Assembly: GCA_904395885.1 (NCBI GenBank)
Contig: CAJFOF010000029.1
Span: 1 to 56,643, forward strand
Length of the DNA stretch: 56,643 nucleotides
Origin: an uncultured Lachnospiraceae bacterium
GTDB lineage: Bacteria; Bacillota; Clostridia; Lachnospirales; Lachnospiraceae
Direction of reading: 5' to 3'
Shown here: in pieces, positions 1-7,208 of the stretch
How positions within the stretch are numbered: position 1 is the first letter of the stretch
How the letters are laid out: each line of letters begins with the position of its first letter
Translations under genes and position numbers: made by a program
Notes under the pieces: generated by a model
The model's input: the letters and a program-made list of their open reading frames with translations, nothing else
Told to the model about the DNA's origin: nothing
Database searches by the model: none

Positions 1-117
1 ATGAGCCCCAGGGAGATTGAACCGGACTGTAAGGACGAACTGATCCTGGGCTTTCGGAAGAGGCTGAGAGAGTATCTGGATCAGTTGAGAGATCCTTTCT
101 TATTTCGGAAAATTTAA
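1..117 (+). CDS. 3' end of a gene of unknown function (truncated by window edge)
   Basis: Frame 1 is open from the first base to a TAA at 115-117 and encodes 38 residues rich in charged amino acids (end ...RDPFLFRKI). The ATG at base 1 may be an internal methionine, since the window cuts the gene here. A GC-rich hairpin with a T-rich tail follows directly, which fits the end of a transcription unit. I do not recognise the family from this short tail, and no function is assigned. Confidence 0.45.
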   Translation: MSPREIEPDCKDELILGFRKRLREYLDQLRDPFLFRKI

Positions 118-118
118 G

Positions 119-175
119 AGAAAACAGCGCTGCGGAAACGCCTGATGTCAGGGTCTTCCGCGGCGTTTTCTGTTC
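119..175 (+). terminator. Rho-independent terminator
   Basis: AGAAAACAGCGCTGCGGAA (119-137) pairs imperfectly with TTCCGCGGCGTTTTCT (156-171), leaving an 18-nt loop, and a T-rich tail follows. It separates the truncated first gene from the metal-resistance operon. Confidence 0.6.
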
Positions 176-236
176 TAGGGCGGTTTGCATCAGGCGCTTA
201 TTGAGAAAAAAATCTGGAATATTTTATGCAGATCTA

Positions 237-264
237 TTGACAATCCCAGAGAAAGATATATAAT
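237..264 (+). promoter_or_regulatory. Promoter of the arsR-HMA-cadA operon
   Basis: TTGACA at 237-242 and TATAAT at 259-264 are separated by 16 bp. The predicted start of transcription is near 271, so the palindrome at 270-289 covers it. Confidence 0.75.
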
Positions 265-269
265 ACAAA

Positions 270-289
270 ATATGAACAATAATTCATAT
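270..289 (+). promoter_or_regulatory. Candidate ArsR/SmtB-type operator
   Basis: ATATGAA (270-276) and TTCATAT (283-289) form a perfect 7-6-7 inverted repeat. The core TGAA-N6-TTCA resembles operators of Zn-responsive SmtB/CzrA-type repressors. It lies just downstream of the -10 and 24 bp before the gene for such a repressor, so autoregulation is likely. The match is by eye. Confidence 0.65.
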
Positions 290-313
290 GTTTAAACGAA
301 AAGGAGAGGTGCT

Positions 314-673
314 ATGGCGATTAATGATGTAGAATGCTGTGATTTTTACCAGGTCCATGAAAAAGTAGTAGAGGCAGTTAATAAGAATATGCCGGATGAA
401 GATGAGCTGTACGACCTGGCGGAGCTGTTTAAGGTTTTCGGCGATTCTACCCGAATCAAGATTCTCTATGTATTGTCTGAAGCAGAGATGTGCGTCTGCG
501 ACATTGCACAGCTTTTAAATATGACCCAGTCAGCCATCTCTCATCAGTTAAAGATTTTAAAGCAGTCCCACCTGGTCAAAAACCGGAGAGAGGGGAAAGC
601 AGTTTTTTATTCTCTGGCAGACAGCCATGTGAAAACGATTATTAACCAGGGGATGGAACATATTGAAGAGTAA
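314..673 (+). CDS. ArsR/SmtB-family metal-sensing repressor
   Basis: A 119-residue winged-helix repressor, typical length for ArsR/SmtB. The helix-turn-helix region is about residues 57-85 (TQSAISHQLKILKQSHLV). Two metal-site signatures are visible. One is an alpha3-like MCVCD at residues 59-63 (Cys60, Cys62), as in CadC-type sensors. The other is a perfect alpha5 motif D-x-H-x10-H-x2-E (Asp103, His105, His116, Glu119), as in the zinc/cobalt sensors SmtB and CzrA. It is the first gene of an operon with an HMA protein and a P1B-2 ATPase, so it probably releases the operator at 270-289 when Zn(II), Cd(II) or Pb(II) rises. The ATG at 314 follows AAGGAGAGG. The family is certain; which metal it senses is inferred from motifs and neighbours. 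Confidence 0.93.
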   Translation: MAINDVECCDFYQVHEKVVEAVNKNMPDEDELYDLAELFKVFGDSTRIKILYVLSEAEMCVCDIAQLLNMTQSAISHQLKILKQSHLVKNRREGKAVFYSLADSHVKTIINQGMEHIEE

Positions 674-709
674 AATAAGGAATGAAATAAAAAACAGGAG
701 GATTAGAAA

Positions 710-928
710 ATGAAAAAGAAATTTAAAATGGAAGATCTGGATTGTGCAAACTGTGCGGCTAAGATGGAGGATGCCATCAAAAAGATCGACGGTGTGACCA
801 ACGCCAGCGTGAGCTTTATGACGCAGAAAATGGTGATTGAAGCGGATGACGCGAGATTTGACGAGATTATGAAGGAGGTCGTTTCTGTCTGCGCCAAGGT
901 AGAACCGGATTGTAAGATCTTAATGTAG
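710..928 (+). CDS. Small heavy-metal-associated (HMA) metallochaperone
   Basis: A 72-residue ferredoxin-like HMA domain with the metal motif DCANC (Asp13, Cys14, Cys17), as in the N-terminal metal-binding domain of zinc and cadmium ATPases. The next gene encodes a P1B ATPase with no N-terminal HMA domain, so this protein looks like that domain supplied in trans. It would bind Zn(II)/Cd(II) in the cytosol and hand it to the pump. The ATG follows AGGAGG with good spacing. Spacing to its neighbours (about 40 nt each side) supports one operon. A Cys at residue 61 and a Cys near the C-terminus could add ligands, but this is only a possibility. Confidence 0.88.
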   Translation: MKKKFKMEDLDCANCAAKMEDAIKKIDGVTNASVSFMTQKMVIEADDARFDEIMKEVVSVCAKVEPDCKILM

Positions 929-968
929 TCCAGACCGCAGACGACATAACGCCGGAAGGAGGCAGAGG

Positions 969-2864
969 ATGAATAAAAAGCAAAAAGCAATGCTGGCACG
1001 TATTATAGCGGCGTTTGTAATTTATATTCCGCTGATGATCGCAGATAAAGCAGGAATGTTTGAGCATCTGAGCTGGCCTGTCATGTTTTGCCTGTACCTG
1101 ATACCATATTTGGTAGTCGGATGGGATATTATCTATAAAGCTGTAAGAGGCATCAAAAACGGTCAGGTATTTGATGAAAATTTTTTGATGGCAGTTGCTA
1201 CATTCGGTGCTTTTGGAGTACAGGAATATTCAGAAGCCGTAGCAGTTATGCTGTTTTACCAGGTGGGGGAGCTGTTCCAGAGTTATGCAGTGAACCGGTC
1301 GCGCCAGTCCATCACAGATCTGATGGACATCTGCCCGGAATATGCCAATATTGAAAAGAATGGGCTGCTTCAGCAGGTAGATCCGGATGACGTTCCGGTG
1401 GGAGCCGTGATCGTAGTGAAGCCGGGAGAAAGGATTCCTCTGGATGGAAAAGTGATTGCCGGTGAGTCTATGATAGATACATCGGCCCTTACGGGAGAGT
1501 CTGTACCCAGAAGGGTACGGCCTGGAGATGAAATCATCAGCGGCTGTGTAAACGGCAGCGGCCTCCTCCGAGCAGAAGTGACGAAGGAATTTGACGATTC
1601 TACAGTGTCTAGGATTTTGGAACTGGTGGAAAATGCCAGCTCGAAAAAGGCAAAGGTGGAAAATTTTATCACCCGTTTTGCAAGATATTACACACCGGCA
1701 GTGGTAGCTACGGCTGTGATCTTGGCAGTAATCCCGCCTTTGGTACTGGGTGGTGGTTTTGGAGAGTGGATCCGCAGGGCATGTATTTTCCTGGTAATTT
1801 CCTGTCCGTGTGCGCTGGTGATCTCAGTGCCCCTGAGCTTTTTTGGAGGTATCGGAGCGGCTTCTAAGATCGGTGTGTTGGTGAAGGGTGGAAATTATCT
1901 TGAGGCTCTGTCGGAAATGTCAGTTATTGTATTCGACAAAACCGGAACGCTGACAAAAGGCGAATTTAAAGTTTCAGAAATTCGTCCGGAGGGAGTGACA
2001 GAGGAAGAATTGCTGGAGACCGCGGCTCTGGCGGAAGGATATTCAGACCACCCGATATCGAAATCGGTCCGGGATGCCTGGACAGGGAGAGAGGATCGGA
2101 GCGGAGGTTCCGATGACCATCTGGCCCTGAACCGGGTAAAAGATGCCCAGGAGATTTCCGGCCAGGGTGTCTGTGCTCTTGTTGACGGGAAACAGGTTCT
2201 GGCAGGCAATGAAAAATTGATGAAAGCTCACAACATCTCTTATAAGCCGTCCACAGAGCCGGGTACGACAGTCTATGTGGCCAGAGATGGGAGATTTATC
2301 GGGACGATTGTAATATCGGATACGGTGAAAGAAGGGGCGAAAGAGGCAATTGAAGCCCTGAAACAGGCGGGCGTGAAAAAGACAGTCATGCTTACCGGAG
2401 ACAGAAGAGCTGTCGGAGAGGCGGTTGCTGCTCGCCTTGGGTTGGATGAAGTACATGCAGAGCTTCTTCCCGGAGATAAAGTCATTGAGGTGGAGAAGCT
2501 TCTGGAAGCTGAGACAGGCAAAGAAAAAGTCGCTTTTGTAGGCGACGGGATCAATGACGCTCCGGTACTATCCAGAGCAGATATCGGCATTGCCATGGGA
2601 AGTATGGGTTCCGATGCTGCTATTGAGGCGGCAGATGTGGTGCTGATGGACGACGATCCCAGAAAGATCGCAGCGGTCGTTCGCATTTCCAGAAAGACCA
2701 TGGTGATCGTGAAAGAAAATATTGTCTTCGCCCTTGGCGTCAAAGCGCTGGTTCTGCTGATGGGGGCAGTGGGTGTTGCCACCATGTGGGAGGCCGTGTT
2801 TGCCGATGTCGGCGTATCGGTCATTGCGATTTTAAACGCCATGAGAGCATTGAGAACGAAGTAA
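969..2864 (+). CDS. cadA: P1B-2 type Zn/Cd/Pb-exporting ATPase
   Basis: A 631-residue P-type ATPase that pumps soft divalent metals out of the cytosol using ATP. Signatures: TGES at 175-178 (actuator), SCPCAL with the CPC metal motif at 279-281, DKTGT with the phosphorylated Asp323, an HP-type motif (SDHPIS) in the nucleotide domain, and GDGINDAP. The C-terminal helix keeps the P1B-2 pattern, with a Lys in GVKALVLL and an Asp in FADVG, which separates Zn/Cd/Pb pumps from copper pumps. No N-terminal HMA domain is present; residue 1 is followed almost at once by the first membrane helices. The missing domain is probably the separate HMA protein just upstream. AGGAGG precedes the ATG. Specificity among Zn, Cd and Pb cannot be settled from sequence. 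Confidence 0.93.
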   Translation: MNKKQKAMLARIIAAFVIYIPLMIADKAGMFEHLSWPVMFCLYLIPYLVVGWDIIYKAVRGIKNGQVFDENFLMAVATFGAFGVQEYSEAVAVMLFYQVGELFQSYAVNRSRQSITDLMDICPEYANIEKNGLLQQVDPDDVPVGAVIVVKPGERIPLDGKVIAGESMIDTSALTGESVPRRVRPGDEIISGCVNGSGLLRAEVTKEFDDSTVSRILELVENASSKKAKVENFITRFARYYTPAVVATAVILAVIPPLVLGGGFGEWIRRACIFLVISCPCALVISVPLSFFGGIGAASKIGVLVKGGNYLEALSEMSVIVFDKTGTLTKGEFKVSEIRPEGVTEEELLETAALAEGYSDHPISKSVRDAWTGREDRSGGSDDHLALNRVKDAQEISGQGVCALVDGKQVLAGNEKLMKAHNISYKPSTEPGTTVYVARDGRFIGTIVISDTVKEGAKEAIEALKQAGVKKTVMLTGDRRAVGEAVAARLGLDEVHAELLPGDKVIEVEKLLEAETGKEKVAFVGDGINDAPVLSRADIGIAMGSMGSDAAIEAADVVLMDDDPRKIAAVVRISRKTMVIVKENIVFALGVKALVLLMGAVGVATMWEAVFADVGVSVIAILNAMRALRTK

Positions 2865-2875
2865 TGAATAAATCT

Positions 2876-2912
2876 AGGCATGCCGGGATCAGATGTTCCC
2901 GACATGCCTTTT
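2876..2912. terminator. Bidirectional terminator between cadA and the DtxR-family gene
   Basis: AGGCATGCCGGGA (2876-2888) pairs with TCCCGACATGCCT (2897-2909) with one mismatch, followed by TTTT on the plus strand. The hairpin overlaps the stop codon of the convergent regulator gene. Confidence 0.75.
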
Positions 2913-3254
2913 AATTGCGGCAAAGCTTTCAGCGCTGATTACGTGTTCGATCCGGCAGGCGTCTTCCTGGGCGGTTTTTTCGTCGACTCCGAGACGGATT
3001 AACCAACTGGAAAGAAGGGTGTGGCGCTCATATATCTTTTCTGCGATTGCCCGGCCGGCATCTGTGAGGGTTATATAACCGTTTTCATCCATTCGGATAT
3101 AGCCGCTTTCTCTTAAATTTTTCATAGCCACACTGACGCTGGGCTTAGAAAAGTTCATTTCATTTACCACATCAATAGAACGGACATGAGGTTTCTGATT
3201 CCCTAAGACCAGAATGGTTTCCAGATAATTTTCGGCAGATTCCTGTACTTTCAA
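2889..3254 (-). CDS. Short DtxR/IdeR-type iron-dependent repressor
   Basis: A 121-residue DtxR/MntR-family protein: winged helix (about residues 5-65) followed by the metal-binding and dimerisation helices. It is shorter than MntR and lacks the SH3-like C-terminal domain of DtxR. By eye alignment the second metal site reads Cys100-x-x-Glu103-His104, like the CxxEH of iron sensors DtxR/IdeR rather than the ExxEH of MntR. His78 and Glu12 are also in place, while MntR Asp8 is replaced by Asn9. It is divergent from feoA-feoA-feoB, so Fe(II)-dependent repression of ferrous iron uptake is the likely job. The start is TTG, preceded by AAGGAG at good distance. The TTAG-N6-CTAA palindromes near feo are its probable targets. 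Confidence 0.85.
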   Translation of the reverse strand: MKVQESAENYLETILVLGNQKPHVRSIDVVNEMNFSKPSVSVAMKNLRESGYIRMDENGYITLTDAGRAIAEKIYERHTLLSSWLIRLGVDEKTAQEDACRIEHVISAESFAAIKRHVGNI

Positions 3255-3283
3255 TTTCCTTCTCCTTACAAATTGATACTATG

Positions 3284-3294
3284 AGGCATAGCCT
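3284..3294. promoter_or_regulatory. Small inverted repeat in the regulator's own leader
   Basis: AGGC-ATA-GCCT lies 12-25 nt downstream of the predicted start of the regulator transcript. It differs from the TTAG-N6-CTAA palindromes and could be a weak autoregulatory site; the evidence is position only. Confidence 0.25.
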
Positions 3295-3312
3295 AGCGAT
3301 GTTTTGAGGTCT

Positions 3313-3341
3313 ATTATACTATACTCTATTCTATTTTTCAA
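3313..3341 (-). promoter_or_regulatory. Promoter of the DtxR-family gene
   Basis: On the minus strand, TTGAAA (3336-3341) and TATAAT (3313-3318) are 17 bp apart. The leader to the TTG start is about 50 nt. Confidence 0.65.
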
Positions 3342-3350
3342 ATAAAACCA

Positions 3351-3379
3351 TTGACAAAAGAGTTAGTCTGTGCTAATCT
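3351..3379 (+). promoter_or_regulatory. Promoter of the feo operon
   Basis: TTGACA (3351-3356), a 17-bp spacer, then TAATCT (3374-3379) preceded by an extended TGC. The first TTAG-N6-CTAA palindrome lies inside the spacer and -10. Confidence 0.7.
3363..3376. promoter_or_regulatory. TTAG-N6-CTAA palindrome, copy 1
   Basis: TTAG (3363-3366), six bases, CTAA (3373-3376), overlapping the feo spacer and -10. A bound repressor would block polymerase here. It has the same half-sites and spacing as copies 2 and 3. Confidence 0.6.
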
Positions 3380-3386
3380 AAACAAA

Positions 3387-3402
3387 GTTAGAAAAAGCTA
3401 AC
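3387..3402. promoter_or_regulatory. TTAG-N6-CTAA palindrome, copy 2
   Basis: GTTAG (3387-3391), AAAAAG, CTAAC (3398-3402). Its centre is 25 bp from that of copy 1, just past the expected transcription start and before the feoA ribosome site. Confidence 0.6.
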
Positions 3403-3431
3403 TTGTTTTTGCTGAAAAAGGAGAGTGACCA

Positions 3432-3644
3432 ATGATGCCTCTGACATTTGCAAAAGAAGGGGAAACAAACAGTATAGTTCGGATAGGCGGAAAAGAAGAT
3501 GTCCGGCGTTTTCTGGAGAGCCTTGGCTTTGTCGCCGGCGCACAGGTAAGGGTGATTTCGGCTAACGGTGGAAATGTGATTGTAAATGTGAAAGATTGCC
3601 GGGTGGCGATCAGCCGGGAGATGGCGAATAAGATTATGGTATGA
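3432..3644 (+). CDS. feoA: FeoA-domain protein (first copy)
   Basis: A 70-residue SH3-like FeoA protein of the ferrous iron uptake system. The pattern GG-x-DVRRFLESLGFVAG-x-QVRV and the closing VAISREMANKIMV are typical. FeoA is thought to modulate the FeoB G-domain from the cytosol. Start codons ATG-ATG at 3432/3435 follow AAGGAGAG. A second, different feoA follows 70 nt downstream. Transcription should start at the palindrome-covered promoter at 3351-3379, so iron repression is likely. Confidence 0.88.
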   Translation: MMPLTFAKEGETNSIVRIGGKEDVRRFLESLGFVAGAQVRVISANGGNVIVNVKDCRVAISREMANKIMV

Positions 3645-3713
3645 ATTTAATTTTTCAGCAAAGTCTGTTTAAAAGCAGGCTGCGGGTGTGAAAAAGAAAG
3701 GAGCATAAGGAAG

Positions 3714-3935
3714 ATGCAGACATTGAAGGATGTGGCATGCGGCAAAACGGTTTCTGTTGTAAAGCTGCATGGCGAAGGCGCGGTAAAGCGCCGGATTATG
3801 GACATGGGCATTACCAAGGGGACAGAAGTTTATGTTCGCAAAGTGGCGCCGTTGGGTGACCCGGTGGAAGTGACGGTGCGCGGCTACGAGCTTTCTCTGA
3901 GGAAAGCTGACGCACAGATGATCGAAGTTCAATAA
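3714..3935 (+). CDS. feoA: FeoA-domain protein (second copy)
   Basis: A 73-residue FeoA with the usual pattern: KRRIMDMGITKGTEVYVRKVAPLGDPVEV, then a closing ELSLRKADAQMIEV. This copy matches the common FeoA consensus (MGI-x-KG, APLGDP) better than the first copy and is probably the main FeoB partner. AAAGGAG precedes the ATG. The gap to feoB (71 nt) contains a third TTAG-N6-CTAA palindrome, so feoB may have extra control. Confidence 0.92.
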   Translation: MQTLKDVACGKTVSVVKLHGEGAVKRRIMDMGITKGTEVYVRKVAPLGDPVEVTVRGYELSLRKADAQMIEVQ

Positions 3936-3960
3936 ACGGACTGTTTATTTTTAATTATGG

Positions 3961-3976
3961 GTTAGAAAAGACTAAT
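3961..3976. promoter_or_regulatory. TTAG-N6-CTAA palindrome, copy 3 (feoA-feoB gap)
   Basis: TTAG (3962-3965), AAAAGA, CTAA (3972-3975), 31 bp before the feoB ATG. Same half-sites and spacing as the two copies at the operon promoter. No strong promoter is obvious beside it, so it may be a roadblock site or mark a weak internal promoter. Confidence 0.5.
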
Positions 3977-4006
3977 TCATTTGGAGTGGTGAAAAGGAGG
4001 ATTGAC

Positions 4007-6184
4007 ATGTCTGTTAAAATTGCACTTGCCGGAAACCCAAACAGTGGAAAGACGACGCTGTTTAACGCATTAACGGGTGCTAACCAGTTTGTAGGAAACT
4101 GGCCGGGCGTTACGGTAGAGAAAAAAGAAGGGAAATTAAAGTGGAACAAAGAAGCCGTTATTATGGACCTTCCGGGTATCTATTCTCTGTCTCCGTATAC
4201 GCTGGAAGAGGTAGTTGCCAGAAATTATCTGATCGGGGAGAGGCCGGACGCTATTATCAATATCGTTGATGGTACCAATCTGGAGAGAAACCTGTATCTG
4301 TCCACCCAGCTGCTGGAATTGGGGATTCCTGTGGTCATGGCGATCAATATGATGGATCTGGTAACCAAAAGCGGAGATAAGATCGATATTAAAGCGCTGT
4401 CTAAGCAATTGGGCTGTGAGGTAATGGAGATATCCGCATTGAAAGGAACCGGCATTAAAGAGACGGCTGACAAGGCTGTAAAGCTGGCTCAGAGCAAAGC
4501 TGCCGCTGTTCCTGTACATAAATTCTCCAGAGAAGTCGAGGGAGCGCTGGAAGACATTGAGAATATGATCGGTTCCGATGTTCCAGAAGAGCAGAAACGC
4601 TTCTACGCCATCAAGCTGTTTGAGAGAGATGACAAAATTCCTGCACAGATGACCAGGGTCCCGGATGTGGAATCTATCGTCGCCCGTGTAGAGAAAGAGA
4701 TGGATGACGACTGCGAGAGCATCATCACCAATGAACGCTACAATTATATCGCTTCTATCATCGGTTCCTGCTGCAAGAAGGCCAGGAAGGGCCAGCTCAG
4801 CACTTCCGATAAGATTGACCGGATCGTTACCAACCGTTTTCTGGCGCTGCCGATCTTTGTGGCAGTAATGTGGGTTGTATACTATGTGTCTGTAACGACT
4901 GTGGGGACCTGGGCGACCGACTGGGCCAACGATGGTGTGTTCGGCGAGGGCTGGAACCTCTTTGGGCTGGAGATCCCTGGCATCCCGGTGCTGGTTGAGA
5001 ACCTGCTGACTGCTGTTGGCTGTGCTGATTGGCTTCAGAGCCTGATCCTGGACGGTATCGTGGCCGGCGTCGGCGCTGTGTTAGGTTTTGTTCCTCAGAT
5101 TTTGGTATTGTTTATTTTTCTGGCATTTTTAGAGTCCTGCGGCTATATGGCCAGAATTGCATTTATTATGGACCGTATCTTCCGCAAATTCGGATTATCC
5201 GGAAAATCTTTTATCCCGATGCTGATCGGCAGCGGCTGCGGCGTTCCGGGCGTTATGGCGTCCCGCACCATTGAGAATGAGAGAGACCGCAGGATGACCA
5301 TTATGACGACCACCTTCGTTCCCTGCGGGGCAAAGCTTCCCATCATTGCCCTGATTGCGGGCGCTCTCTTTAACGGGGCTTCCTGGGTTGCTCCCAGCGC
5401 ATACTTTGTGGGAATCGCGGCGATTATCTGCTCCGGTATCATTTTGAAGAAGACGAAAATGTTCGCCGGGGATCCGGCACCCTTTGTCATGGAGCTTCCG
5501 GCGTACCATTGGCCTACCGTTTCCGCAGTTTTGAGAAGCATGTGGGAGAGAGGCTGGTCCTTCATTAAGAAGGCTGGCACCATTATTCTGCTGTCCACTA
5601 TCGTGATCTGGTTTGCTTCCAGCTACGGCTTTGTTGACGGCAAGTTCGGTCCGGTAGAGGATCTGAGCACAGGTATCCTGGCAAATATCGGTCAGGCGAT
5701 CTGCTGGATCTTTGCTCCTCTCGGATGGGGAGACTGGAGAGCAACTGTAGCTGCGATCACCGGCCTGGTGGCAAAGGAGAATGTAGTCGGTACCTTCGGA
5801 ATCCTCTTTGGCTTTGCTGAAGTATCGGAAGAAGGGCAGGAGATCTGGGGAACACTGGCAGGAAGCTATTCCACTCTGGCAGCTTACTCTTTCCTGGTAT
5901 TCAATCTTCTGTGTGCGCCCTGCTTTGCAGCGATGGGGGCTATTAAGAGAGAGATGAACAATGCCAAGTGGTTCTGGTTTGCCATTGGCTATCAGACTCT
6001 GTTAGCATATGCTGCGTCCCTGTGCATCTACCAGATCGGTATGTTCATCACCACCGGAGCTTTCGGCATCGGAACGGCTGTTGCCCTGCTGATTGTGATC
6101 GGATTCCTGTATCTGCTCTTCAGACCTTATAAAGAGAGCACGGTTTTGAAAGTAGATGCTCTTGCAAAGAGAGCGAAAGTTTGA
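4007..6184 (+). CDS. feoB: Ferrous iron transporter FeoB
   Basis: A 725-residue inner-membrane Fe(II) transporter. The N-terminal G-protein domain shows G1 GNPNSGKT (9-16), switch I in GNWPGVTVEKKEG, G3 DLPG (54-57) and G4 NMMD, with a SALKGTG G5. A helical spacer domain follows, then two Gate domains with the conserved Cys patch (GSGCGVPG, VPCGAKLP, LLCAPCFAA). The ATG at 4007 is chosen because AGGAGG lies 7 nt upstream and the G1 motif then starts at residue 9; an in-frame GTG at 3986 lacks a site. Downstream are a terminator and the FeoB-associated Cys-rich protein. Expression should follow the DtxR-type repressor. Confidence 0.97.
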   Translation: MSVKIALAGNPNSGKTTLFNALTGANQFVGNWPGVTVEKKEGKLKWNKEAVIMDLPGIYSLSPYTLEEVVARNYLIGERPDAIINIVDGTNLERNLYLSTQLLELGIPVVMAINMMDLVTKSGDKIDIKALSKQLGCEVMEISALKGTGIKETADKAVKLAQSKAAAVPVHKFSREVEGALEDIENMIGSDVPEEQKRFYAIKLFERDDKIPAQMTRVPDVESIVARVEKEMDDDCESIITNERYNYIASIIGSCCKKARKGQLSTSDKIDRIVTNRFLALPIFVAVMWVVYYVSVTTVGTWATDWANDGVFGEGWNLFGLEIPGIPVLVENLLTAVGCADWLQSLILDGIVAGVGAVLGFVPQILVLFIFLAFLESCGYMARIAFIMDRIFRKFGLSGKSFIPMLIGSGCGVPGVMASRTIENERDRRMTIMTTTFVPCGAKLPIIALIAGALFNGASWVAPSAYFVGIAAIICSGIILKKTKMFAGDPAPFVMELPAYHWPTVSAVLRSMWERGWSFIKKAGTIILLSTIVIWFASSYGFVDGKFGPVEDLSTGILANIGQAICWIFAPLGWGDWRATVAAITGLVAKENVVGTFGILFGFAEVSEEGQEIWGTLAGSYSTLAAYSFLVFNLLCAPCFAAMGAIKREMNNAKWFWFAIGYQTLLAYAASLCIYQIGMFITTGAFGIGTAVALLIVIGFLYLLFRPYKESTVLKVDALAKRAKV

Positions 6185-6211
6185 TAAGGTATCAATAGCA
6201 AGTAAAATGCG

Positions 6212-6246
6212 CCCCGGATCGGCTGAAAAGAGCCCTCCGGGGTTTT
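6212..6246 (+). terminator. Terminator after feoB
   Basis: CCCCGGA (6212-6218) pairs with TCCGGGG (6236-6242), with an inner GGCT/AGCC stem and TTTT after. It lies only 19 nt before the next start, so the small downstream gene may be expressed by partial read-through. Confidence 0.7.
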
Positions 6247-6264
6247 GGGCCAAAGGAGGCTGTT

Positions 6265-6447
6265 ATGAATTTATCTACATTGATTGTTTTGCTTGTGGTG
6301 ATACTTTTGGCCGGGTTGGCCGCCAGAAGTATCTACAAAGATAAAAAATCCGGCAAGGGCTGTTCCGGGTGCGCCGGGGGCTGCAGTGCCTGCAGCGGCT
6401 GCCACAGTGTGGGTTCCAGGACGGGACATAAACAGAAAATAAGTTGA
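6265..6447 (+). CDS. FeoB-associated Cys-rich membrane protein
   Basis: A 60-residue protein with one N-terminal membrane helix (residues 4-20), a short basic stretch, then a Cys/Gly cluster (CSGCAGGCSACSGC, six Cys) and a basic tail. This is the layout of the small FeoB-associated family found next to feoB in Clostridia and Bacteroidetes, sometimes compared with FeoC. The cluster could bind iron or an Fe-S centre at the membrane face; function is not established. AAAGGAGG precedes the ATG. Confidence 0.85.
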   Translation: MNLSTLIVLLVVILLAGLAARSIYKDKKSGKGCSGCAGGCSACSGCHSVGSRTGHKQKIS

Positions 6448-6548
6448 TTTACTGATAGAAATTCAGTATAATAGAACCGTAGAGATATATATTTCTGAAT
6501 TGTTTCAAAAAACTTCGATGAGAGTGAACATGGAAATGAGGTGGAAAT

Positions 6549-7208
6549 ATGAAGAACGGTATTATTACGATCAGCAGAGAATATGGCAGTGGAGGCCGGG
6601 AAATCGCAAAACGGGCGGCAGAAAAGCTTGGAATTCCTTTTTATGACAAGGAATTGATCTACAAGGCGGCTGAGGAGAGCGGATTTACGCCGGAATTTGT
6701 GGCGGAGAAGGAGCAGCGTCTGGGAAGCAGTTTCTTTTTCAACTTTAGCGTTGGCGGCATTTATGGGATGGCCTATCCCAGGGAACCGGAGATGAAGGAA
6801 CTTCCGGTGGCAGAACAGATCTATCTGGCCCAGAAGAAGGTGATTGAAGATCTGGCAGCAAAGGGTCCCTGCATTTTTGTAGGCCGCTGCGCTGATTATA
6901 TTCTGAAGGAACGGACAGATCTGTTGAAAGTCTTTATTTATGCTGACCGGAGGGCCAGGGAATGCCGGGCTGTAGAACAGTATGGACGGGTGGAGGAAAA
7001 TGTAAGCCAGGTGGTGCGGCAGATCGACAAGCAGCGCCGGCTTCATTATGAGGCCTACACGACTCAGAACTGGGGCGACCGGGGCAATTATCACTTGATG
7101 CTGGACAGTGAGGCTTTTGGCATAGATGGCTGCGTCAGCGTCATCTGTGAGGCAGCCCTTTGCCTTGGTAAGAAGCCCTCTCTTGAAGACGGTGGGAAAT
7201 CGTGTTGA
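6549..7208 (+). CDS. Cytidylate-kinase-like P-loop protein
   Basis: A 219-residue member of the cytidylate-kinase-like family. The N-terminus reads ITISREYGSGGREIAKRAAEKL, with a P-loop-like GSGGREIA, and FVGRCADYIL fits the family core. These proteins resemble Cmk but are not the housekeeping enzyme, and their substrate is unknown. GAGGTGG precedes the ATG at short spacing. The 3' end overlaps the convergent radical SAM gene by 68 bp (7141-7208). The last 15 or so residues, inside the overlap, look like a tail beyond the usual family end. No operon partner is evident. Confidence 0.8.
   Translation: MKNGIITISREYGSGGREIAKRAAEKLGIPFYDKELIYKAAEESGFTPEFVAEKEQRLGSSFFFNFSVGGIYGMAYPREPEMKELPVAEQIYLAQKKVIEDLAAKGPCIFVGRCADYILKERTDLLKVFIYADRRARECRAVEQYGRVEENVSQVVRQIDKQRRLHYEAYTTQNWGDRGNYHLMLDSEAFGIDGCVSVICEAALCLGKKPSLEDGGKSC

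Noticed and set aside
6333..7094. Minus-strand open frame over the FeoB-associated and kinase-like genes
   Set aside because: It crosses two genes with clear motifs and ribosome sites and shows no motif of its own.
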